Assembly: GCF_900230225.1 (NCBI RefSeq)
Contig: NZ_OCNH01000001.1
Location: 1,054,001 to 1,118,000 of the forward strand
Length of the DNA: 64,000 nucleotides
Reading direction: 5' to 3'
From: Spirosoma fluviale
GTDB taxonomy: Bacteria > Bacteroidota > Bacteroidia > Cytophagales > Spirosomataceae
Of this stretch, positions 58,401 to 64,000 are shown piece by piece. Under the pieces are notes generated by a model, which worked only from the letters and a program-made list of their open reading frames with translations, ran no database searches and was not told the origin of the DNA. The position numbers and the translations under genes were made by a program. The first letter of the stretch is position 1. Each line of letters starts with the position of its first letter.

Positions 58401-58837
58401 CTGGCTGGACAAACACGCTGCGGTACGGCAACGTCGATCTGAACGTCTTTTTTCGGGGCGTGTTCGGCAACAAAATTTTCAACGCCACCCGCGCCGATCT
58501 GTTCCGGCCAAGTACGGCCCAGTTTACCAATATTCTGGTCGATGCCGCCGATGAAAAAGCAACTGACGTGAACTCGTTCAAGTACTCAAGCCGCTACATT
58601 GAAGATGGCAGCTACGTTCGGCTCGACAACGCCACGCTGGGCTACACCATCAAAACCCTGGGCCAGTACATCCGCAATGTGCGCATTTACACGTCGGTCA
58701 ACAATGCGTTTGTGATCACCAAATACACCGGAATTGATCCGGAAATCAATCAGGGCGGATTGGCTCCGGGTATCGAAGCCTACAATTTTTATCCTAAAAC
58801 CCGTACATTCCTTTTGGGTGTGAACGTGTCATTTTAA
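55424..58837 (+). CDS. SusC/RagA family TonB-linked outer-membrane protein with STN domain
   Basis: 1137 residues from ATG 55424, five bases after the FecR stop (GTG 55418 adds two). After the signal peptide comes an STN domain (~45-115: LKEVLTDLSRQYQVSILFEE), which contacts FecR; then a carboxypeptidase-regulatory-like domain (VSGRVTGEKGEGLPGVNVVI); the SusC marker EVVVVGYGTQSRKNLTSAVS; the plug; and a 22-strand barrel ending in VSF. It imports a glycan across the outer membrane using TonB energy, with the SusD partner as lid. The STN domain marks it as a signalling transporter, so its own cargo induces the locus. Confidence 0.96.
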   Translation: MPLLRLPKISLVLLGLLCQQLATAQAVVFARQQRKVNRLTQTPPAESQKLKEVLTDLSRQYQVSILFEEATVKGISVPADVRIGTGKLEKQFQALLQPYGLTAQKMGKQAYYIIKTPAKENATSVRMIQSENGLVPATENSVSSLQPLALSLTEKATVDIRVSGRVTGEKGEGLPGVNVVIKGAIRGTNTDADGRFQLNVPDANTTLVFSFVGYTTQEALVGNRTSLDIQLQPDNKSLNEVVVVGYGTQSRKNLTSAVSTIKPDELNRGAISDVGQLLQGKVPGLNISANGDPNAPAAVILRGASTINSSQGPFYVIDGVPGADISIIAPDDIASIDVLKDAAATAIYGNRAANGVIMVTTKRGKKGQMQITYSGYAGIEKVSSKLNMMDATQLRAFLTANGQSFSPRDDFNANTDWQAAVQRNTAVSHNHNISISGGTEHSTYSASINYLDKQGILQSSSLNRVIARLAVEQMAFNDKLKFGLNVTNSNSNANNTPLRNNVLNQMVNHLPVSPVTNPDGTYFENFQNTGYFNPVAMINYAKDNTKYNNLVGSLFAQVKLPFGLSYDLNLSYQSNTSLHGESYASYYTQYNSANFYNYPDPPLVHSLLNFGTNGSALRNTYQTTRKVLETFFTWNKEFGDHSVNAVLGYSWQGNVSGDGFQTSTTNFPVDNIGYNNFALSNPYAVSSYRINFGPDGIYQETRLISDFARLNYNYKNKYLVQGSIRRDGSSVFGDNHQWGYFPAAGVAWRIDQESFMQNQNLFNDLKFRASYGVTGNSSGFNAYTAQFISGSLGTYYYNGIQTAAYGPTQAANPDLRWEKTATANIGLDFTVLKGKLSGTVEVYNKETTGMIYAYRVNPVLVPAGSIIANGGSMSNKGIEVSLNATPVQTGKFSWTTGLNLAHNSNRINSLTNPLFVGGDSVRTTQPEGAGQTGSTLQILKAGRPLGQFFSLEYAGKNDKGVSQYVSRSGALTTTPVIGTDYKYLGSPQPKLLAGWTNTLRYGNVDLNVFFRGVFGNKIFNATRADLFRPSTAQFTNILVDAADEKATDVNSFKYSSRYIEDGSYVRLDNATLGYTIKTLGQYIRNVRIYTSVNNAFVITKYTGIDPEINQGGLAPGIEAYNFYPKTRTFLLGVNVSF

Positions 58838-58857
58838 CTTATTAGTCAGGAAAACCA

Positions 58858-60477
58858 ATGAAAAAGCATCTCTCCTTCGGCACGTTACTGGTACTGTTGA
58901 TGTACCTTGTTTCGGCCTGTCACGATGTTAACGTACCTATTACGACCTCATTAACCCCCGATATTTTTCCGCAGAATACCTCGCAGTTCATTCAGGCATC
59001 GGGACCGCCTTATGCGGCTTTGCGCGGTAACTTCTCGCTCGATTACTGGTTCATGCAATCGTTGAGCAGTGATGAGGCTATCCTGCCCGCCAGGGGGGGT
59101 AACTGGTATGACAACCAGGGCTACCGGATGCTCCATTACCACGACTGGACCAAAGATCATGGTACGACAAACAGCACCTGGAACTGGCTGTCGCTGGTAA
59201 TTGGTACCACCAACCAGGCCATGTCGATTCTGAACTCGACCATACCGGCATCGACGCCCGGGAAAGCAATGAATCTGGCCGAACTGCGGATGGTCCGCGC
59301 CCTGTCGTATTTTATGATGATGGACTTGTACGGTAACGTACCCATCGACACGACCTATGGCGATTTTGCCCCACGCCCGAATACCCCAAGAGCGCAGGTA
59401 TTCTCATTCATTGAACGGGAAGTAAAGGCTGCCATGCCGAATCTGAGCCGGGCATCGGGTCAGGCGATGTATGGCCGGGCCAACAAATTCACGGGTTTTG
59501 CCCTGCTGGCCAAAATGTACCTGAACTCGGAGTATTATACCGGTACCCAGCGGTATAACGAGGCCATTGTCGCCTGCGATAGCGTGATCAATTCGGGCCT
59601 GTATGCCATCGAACCCCGGTCAACGTACCTGCAAATGTTCTATCCGAACAATGGCCCACAGATGAAGGAATTCATCTTCGCTATTCCCTACGACCCGGCA
59701 GCGGGTGCCTTGCCGGGTACGAACAGCAACATGTACCACGCCCGGTACGACGTACCCCGCTCGCATACCAAGCGATTTAGCCTGCCATTTACGCCGAGTG
59801 CGCCAAGAAGTACGCTGCCCGAGTTTTACGTGAATTTCAAAGATCCGAACGACATCCGAAACAACCAGTGGCTTACGGGTCCCCAGTTTCTTGCCGATGG
59901 AGTTACACCCCTGACGGTGACGACTACGAAAAAAGGCTACGACCAGTTCTATACGGGCTCTGATGGGGCTGCACCCTACACGTATCAGGTGAATCTGACG
60001 CCTGAGGTTACGCTCCGGCAGGATGTGGCCACCTACGATTGCGGAAACGATGAAATTGCCTGGAATATGGGCTATCGAAATGTTAAGTTCTTCCCCGATG
60101 CTTCGTCGACGTCGCGTAATCAGAACAACGACGTACCCCTTTTCCGGTACTCCGATATTATCCTGATGAAAGCGGAGTCCATTCTTCGCGGAGGGTCGCC
60201 TACGCAGGGACAAACGGCCCTTTCGCTGGTGAACCAGTTGCGCGCCAACAGGACTACATCGCCCGCTTTAGCCAACGTGACGCTGGAAGATATTTATGGC
60301 GAACGATGCCGTGAGTTTGTCTGGGAAACCTGGCACCGGAACGACATGATTCGATTTGGCAAGTATGAAGGCAAATGGGGCTTCAAGACGGATGCCAACG
60401 TCAATAGGCGGATATTTCCCATTCCAACGGGTGCCTTTACTGTCAACCCATCCCTGGTACAGAATCCGGGATATTAA
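58858..60477 (+). CDS. SusD/RagB family nutrient-binding lipoprotein
   Basis: 539 residues. The lipobox is LVSAC with Cys21, so it is lipid-anchored on the outer membrane. TPR-like helices of the family are visible (LAELRMVRALSYFMMMDLYG, FTGFALLAKMYLNSEYY) as well as the C-terminal YGERCREFVWETWHRNDMIRF and IFPIPTGAF. It binds the glycan and closes the SusC barrel. It starts 20 bases after susC. The ligand is not readable from sequence. Confidence 0.95.
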   Translation: MKKHLSFGTLLVLLMYLVSACHDVNVPITTSLTPDIFPQNTSQFIQASGPPYAALRGNFSLDYWFMQSLSSDEAILPARGGNWYDNQGYRMLHYHDWTKDHGTTNSTWNWLSLVIGTTNQAMSILNSTIPASTPGKAMNLAELRMVRALSYFMMMDLYGNVPIDTTYGDFAPRPNTPRAQVFSFIEREVKAAMPNLSRASGQAMYGRANKFTGFALLAKMYLNSEYYTGTQRYNEAIVACDSVINSGLYAIEPRSTYLQMFYPNNGPQMKEFIFAIPYDPAAGALPGTNSNMYHARYDVPRSHTKRFSLPFTPSAPRSTLPEFYVNFKDPNDIRNNQWLTGPQFLADGVTPLTVTTTKKGYDQFYTGSDGAAPYTYQVNLTPEVTLRQDVATYDCGNDEIAWNMGYRNVKFFPDASSTSRNQNNDVPLFRYSDIILMKAESILRGGSPTQGQTALSLVNQLRANRTTSPALANVTLEDIYGERCREFVWETWHRNDMIRFGKYEGKWGFKTDANVNRRIFPIPTGAFTVNPSLVQNPGY

Positions 60478-60492
60478 TGTAGTATTAGCTAA

Positions 60493-60575
60493 TGTAACAC
60501 CGACCGTCCCGGTCGGGCGAGCCTGACTAACTAACTACTGGTCAAGCCCGCCCGACCGGGACGGTCGGTGTTACA
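60493..60575. repeat. Palindromic repeat with GACCGTCCCGGTC core, second copy
   Basis: Arms 60493-60518 and 60550-60575 are perfect 26-base complements. The core is the same as in the nested element at 21173-21252, but the loop and flanks differ, so this is a dispersed repeat family. It lies between the SusD gene and the lyase-like gene. Confidence 0.8.
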
Positions 60576-60584
60576 AACTCAATC

Positions 60585-62354
60585 ATGAAAGATATTACAA
60601 GACAAACTTTCCTTCACCAACTGACCGGCTTGAGTGCCGCCGTTGCTGTATATCCGCTCATCGCCTGGAAAACCGACGAACAGGCCGACGATGGCTTTTA
60701 TCAGAAAGTGATTCAGGCGAATACCAAAGAAGTCGATAAATTGCGTCAAACCTTTGCAACGGATATTGCCGATATACGGCGTCGGCTGGGGTTTGATCTG
60801 GCGAACCTGTCGGCCGCTTTTTGCGAACCGGGCTCGCCGTATTACCGGAAAGCAGAGTTGATTCCAGTCATGGAAAAAATTATTCGCTTTCTGGTTACGA
60901 AACAGCAAGCGGACGGAACCCTCGACTTCGGCAATCTGGCTTCTCCGCCCGACACGGCCTTTATTCTGGAGCCGCTCTGTACGACGGCTACCATCCTGAA
61001 AACGGCCGATCTACCTTCGCTGACAGATGTAAAGACGCTGTTAAAACAATTTATTCTGAAAGCGGGAGAAGCCCTTCGAACCGGTGGCGTCCATACACCA
61101 AACCATCGCTGGGTCATATCGGCGGCTCTGGCTAAGATAAACGCTTTGTTTCCCAATCCGGGCTACGTCAGGCGGATTGATGAATGGCTTTCCGAAGGGA
61201 TTTTTATTGATAAAGAGGGCCATTACCTCGAACGGAGCATGATTTATTCGGAAGTGATCGACCGTTGCCTGATTACGATGGCGCACCTGCTCAAACGCCC
61301 GAAGCTGCTCGAACCGGTTCGCCGGAATCTGCAAATGACCTACTTTTACCTGGAACCCAACGGCGATCTGGTCACGAACGACTCGCGACGGCAGGACCAG
61401 TTCATGACCGTCAATTGCCTGCCCTATTACCACGATTACCGTTTTATGGCCATTCAGGATGCCAATCCGGAGTTTGCGGCTATTGCCCGGTATATCGAAA
61501 CGGTAAAAGGCTTTGACGAGCGCATCAATAATGACCTGCTGGCTTACTTTCTGGAAACGCCCCTCTATAAACAACCCTTGCCAACACCGAAGGCACCACC
61601 GGTGAACTTCGAAAAGTTCTTCCGGGAAACGAACCTCGTCCGAATCAGACGGAACGACACGACGACGACTCTTTTCGGGGGCGTCGATTTTCCGTTTATC
61701 GTGGCGTCGGGTCGGTCGACAAGCCCCAATTTCTTTGCGTTTCGGAAAGGGGAGGCTATTCTAAACTACATGCGGCTGTCTACCAGCTTCTTCAGTACCG
61801 GTTATTTTCACAGTCAGGGCATTACCTACGCGCAGGGCGAATATGTGTTGCATCAGAAAATTGACGCCCCCTATTACCAGCCACTGCCAGACAAATACAA
61901 ACTCGCATCGGGCAATTATGCGCACACCCCCAGCACCGATGGGCGTTTCTGGAACAAGATGGATTTTGGGCACCGGCCCCAGAGCAACATCAAAACCATC
62001 GAAACCCGCATTGGTGTCCGCGAGAAGGACGGCGCAAACGAACTGCGGTTTTCGGTCAAAGGGGCGGCTGGCGTACAGGTTACGATTGAACTATGCTTCA
62101 ACGTGGGCGGCCAGGTGAGCGGGCTGAAAAAAATAGACGGTACTGCCGATAGCTATTTCCTAAATGGCGAGTCGGGCCGGTATACTTTCGGCAAAGACAC
62201 CATTCAATTTGGGCCGGGGTTATTTAAACACACAAAAATAACCGGCCTCGAAGGCGAAGTATACTCTTCCCATTTCGGTAGCCTGAAAACCGACGGCATT
62301 CATGTGTACCTGACCGCCGTCACGCCGTTTGAGCATACGTTTCGAATTGGCTAA
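60585..62354 (+). CDS. Heparinase/alginate-lyase-like secreted protein (candidate polysaccharide lyase)
   Basis: 589 residues. An N-terminal signal-like stretch (FLHQLTGLSAAVAVYPLIAW) precedes a helical half and a beta-rich half. Motifs NHRWVISAALAKIN, IDKEGHYLERSMIYSEVID and YFYLEPNGDLVTNDSRRQDQ resemble the active-site side of (alpha/alpha)6-toroid lyases such as the heparinase II/III group; from about residue 370 the sequence becomes beta-sandwich-like. It is the first gene after susCD and probably cleaves the imported or surface glycan, perhaps an acidic one. It is not assigned to a known PL family. Confidence 0.6.
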   Translation: MKDITRQTFLHQLTGLSAAVAVYPLIAWKTDEQADDGFYQKVIQANTKEVDKLRQTFATDIADIRRRLGFDLANLSAAFCEPGSPYYRKAELIPVMEKIIRFLVTKQQADGTLDFGNLASPPDTAFILEPLCTTATILKTADLPSLTDVKTLLKQFILKAGEALRTGGVHTPNHRWVISAALAKINALFPNPGYVRRIDEWLSEGIFIDKEGHYLERSMIYSEVIDRCLITMAHLLKRPKLLEPVRRNLQMTYFYLEPNGDLVTNDSRRQDQFMTVNCLPYYHDYRFMAIQDANPEFAAIARYIETVKGFDERINNDLLAYFLETPLYKQPLPTPKAPPVNFEKFFRETNLVRIRRNDTTTTLFGGVDFPFIVASGRSTSPNFFAFRKGEAILNYMRLSTSFFSTGYFHSQGITYAQGEYVLHQKIDAPYYQPLPDKYKLASGNYAHTPSTDGRFWNKMDFGHRPQSNIKTIETRIGVREKDGANELRFSVKGAAGVQVTIELCFNVGGQVSGLKKIDGTADSYFLNGESGRYTFGKDTIQFGPGLFKHTKITGLEGEVYSSHFGSLKTDGIHVYLTAVTPFEHTFRIG

Positions 62355-62371
62355 AGTATTTGAACACAGAG

Positions 62372-63349
62372 TCAAGGCAGCAATTTCCTGATCTGGGCGT
62401 CCAGTTCGGCAGCGTTTGTTTGAGCTTCAGCAAGCGGCAGGCCCACGTTCATGCCGGGGCGTTTGTGTCCGGTGGCCGTTAACCACGCATCTTTCATCAG
62501 GCTTTGCCGAGCCGCTACCAGCTTTATTACCTGAGCGGCATTCGGAATCGACTCTACCGATGCCGCAAGATCCGGGGCGCTGGCTACGGCTTTGTCGCCC
62601 ATGCCCAGCAGGATACTTTTAGCCATGATCCAATGGCCGACTTCGCCCGGATGCACCCCATCGGTAGCCAGCGCGAACCCATTTATGCCAAAAGCCGCGT
62701 CGACTTTCCGGTGGGCTTCCAGATACGTTTTCATTGGATAATGCAGGTCGATGACTGACCATTTGGCAACTGTTTTCTGCTCCAATAGCCAATCCGAATA
62801 GCGGTCGAGGACGGCCGCGTAGCCTTTGCTGTTGCCGCGCTGCTCGTCGTAAATGGGCGGTGTCAGGTGAACGATGGGCACACCAAGTTTGACGACTTCG
62901 GCATGAAGCCAGTTCATGCCATCTTTAAATTTTTGAAACCTGGTCTCATCCAGCGGCAGGTAAATACCATCGTTCATGCCGTAACAGGCAAAAACGAAAT
63001 CCGGTTTGGTGAGTTTCAGCACCCGTTCCAGGCGCTCGTGCAGGTCGGGGCGGGGGAATTTACCGTCGGCATGACCGTCTTCCGATAAGCCCGAAACGGT
63101 TTCGCTGGGAAGGCCAACGTTGATAAATTCAATGGATTGGTTGGGATATTGCAGCCGGTAATAAGCCTCGATATTCGTGACGTAGGTACCCGCATACGTA
63201 ATGCTGTTGCCCAGAAATAACACCCGATGCACATTGGCCGGGAAAAGCGTTTGAGCGTGGCAAATCTGGTTTAGTTGCAGGACACCTAAAAGACAGATAA
63301 TCAGAAACGGTACAACGGGCTTTGTCCCGTAAGCTGTTCGTATTTTCAT
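62372..63349 (-). CDS. SGNH/GDSL hydrolase
   Basis: 325 residues from ATG 63349, which begins at the signal peptide (VPFLIICLLGVLQL, cut near CHAQ). Block I is LFLGNSITYAG (GNS in place of GDS), block III is CYGMNDGIYL, and block V is TDGVHPGEVGHWIM with the Asp-x-x-His pair. These enzymes remove acetyl or other ester groups, often from polysaccharides. It converges on the lyase-like gene with a 17-base gap, and probably de-esterifies the same glycan. Confidence 0.87.
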   Translation of the reverse strand: MKIRTAYGTKPVVPFLIICLLGVLQLNQICHAQTLFPANVHRVLFLGNSITYAGTYVTNIEAYYRLQYPNQSIEFINVGLPSETVSGLSEDGHADGKFPRPDLHERLERVLKLTKPDFVFACYGMNDGIYLPLDETRFQKFKDGMNWLHAEVVKLGVPIVHLTPPIYDEQRGNSKGYAAVLDRYSDWLLEQKTVAKWSVIDLHYPMKTYLEAHRKVDAAFGINGFALATDGVHPGEVGHWIMAKSILLGMGDKAVASAPDLAASVESIPNAAQVIKLVAARQSLMKDAWLTATGHKRPGMNVGLPLAEAQTNAAELDAQIRKLLP

Positions 63350-63409
63350 GAAATGGGTTTTTCCAATAGAGGGATTTGTTTCCTGATTTTTACCCATTCT
63401 CTATGAAAA

Positions 63410-63442
63410 TTGCTGGCTCATCGACTAGTCGTGAGCCAGCAA
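63410..63442. terminator. Near-perfect palindrome between the SGNH and dipeptidase-like genes
   Basis: TTGCTGGCTCA (63410-63420) and TGAGCCAGCAA (63432-63442) flank a loop that is itself palindromic (CGACTAGTCG). It lies 60 bases after the stop of the dipeptidase-like gene on the minus strand and may end its transcript. Confidence 0.5.
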
Positions 63443-63502
63443 GGACTGGGGGACGAAGACCGCAAAGAGAAATTGAAGGTTCGCTTTTCTGTAGCGATAG
63501 CG

Positions 63503-64000
63503 TTATTGAAAGTTAGTTAGCCAGCGTTTCATAAATTGTTCGCCGTTGGTGTACAGTATATCCCGAACAAGACCTTTTAAATAGGCTGGCTCTACTTCGC
63601 CATTTGGTTGGCGGTCAAGTAAAGGCCCGCCACCATTTTCTTTGCGATAAGCCCGTTCGGCAACGGGTAACCACCGAATCAGATTCTCTTCCAGCACCGA
63701 CAGTTGGCTCACATCCCGGCAGTTAATGACCGGATTGATCAGGCCATCGTAATCACTGCCAATACAGATTTGTTTCCAGGGTTTTTGATCTGTGCGAATA
63801 AGTCCTACAGACACCACGTGGAGTATATTGAAGCACAGTGCCAGTGGATGGCGTTCTTCGCGTGTTGGCTTAAGCTGCGACTCAACGGCGGGGGGAACCA
63901 ACTGACGGGCACGTTCCGGGAAAAAGAAACGGAACTCCTCGGCCGACATAAACTCATCTTTATCGCCTTTGCTCAGGAGGTCCTGCCAGCCTAAAATCCG
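63503..64000 (-). CDS. Membrane dipeptidase (M19)/amidohydrolase-like protein, C-terminal part
   Basis: The frame is open through the right edge, so 165 residues of the C-terminal part are visible and the start is outside. ICIGSDYDGLINP resembles the metal-site strand (GSDFDG) of M19 renal-dipeptidase-like enzymes, and the final LKGLVRDILYTNGEQFMKRW resembles the C-terminal helix that closes the barrel. The catalytic His and Glu of the N-terminal half cannot be checked. Another amidohydrolase is possible. Confidence 0.55.
   Translation of the reverse strand, partial: RILGWQDLLSKGDKDEFMSAEEFRFFFPERARQLVPPAVESQLKPTREERHPLALCFNILHVVSVGLIRTDQKPWKQICIGSDYDGLINPVINCRDVSQLSVLEENLIRWLPVAERAYRKENGGGPLLDRQPNGEVEPAYLKGLVRDILYTNGEQFMKRWLTNFQ

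Overview
The window looks like chromosomal DNA from an aerobic Bacteroidota bacterium, most likely Cytophagales (Spirosoma-like). The evidence is a SusC/SusD pair with an ECF sigma factor and FecR, a gingipain-type PorU sortase and a type IX secretion (T9SS) sorting domain, DUF4249 and DUF4254 proteins, Bacteroidota promoter boxes (TTTG, about 20 bases, TAnnTTTG), and many short palindromic repeats between genes. No tRNA, rRNA, CRISPR array or intact insertion sequence was recognised.

Left part (1-13.5 kb): the end of a DUF4249 lipoprotein; two GT9 glycosyltransferases, one next to a DUF4254 gene; a chromate operon whose regulator is a ChrB-domain/AraC fusion; then a TetR regulator followed by a TolC / adaptor / RND efflux operon and a lone acyl carrier protein.

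13.8-21.1 kb: three tightly packed genes: a GAF-like soluble protein, a very large outer-membrane protein (metallophosphoesterase, kinase-like middle, BamA-like barrel), and an HD phosphohydrolase fused to a Pycsar-type membrane effector domain. The set could be a nucleotide-signalling or envelope-defence module.

21.3-34.4 kb: molybdenum cofactor genes (moeA, moaC, mobA) split by two ferritin-like secreted proteins; a nucleotidyltransferase and a guanine deaminase; then kdnA-kdnB-kdsA-kdsC-kdsB, which together encode synthesis and CTP activation of 8-amino-3,8-dideoxy-Kdo (Kdo8N), an amino form of the lipid A-linking sugar described from Shewanella. A thiamine diphosphokinase and a cation diffusion facilitator follow.

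34.4-47.8 kb: a PorU/PorU2 sortase, a GH29 alpha-L-fucosidase, a Septu-like pair (HNH nuclease plus AAA ATPase with an extra ~270-residue N-terminal region) with decayed gene remnants on both sides, a hybrid histidine kinase, and an NAD-dependent epimerase.

48.6-64 kb: a carbohydrate-utilisation region: a DUF5060/malectin/T9SS protein, a DUF1080 protein, AraC regulator, ECF sigma - FecR - SusC (with STN signalling domain) - SusD, a heparinase-like lyase candidate, an SGNH hydrolase, and a dipeptidase-like gene running off the right edge.

Functions come from reading motifs and overall family resemblance; no database search was run. Start codons were moved inward where the longest frame began in repeat sequence or upstream of an obvious signal peptide.
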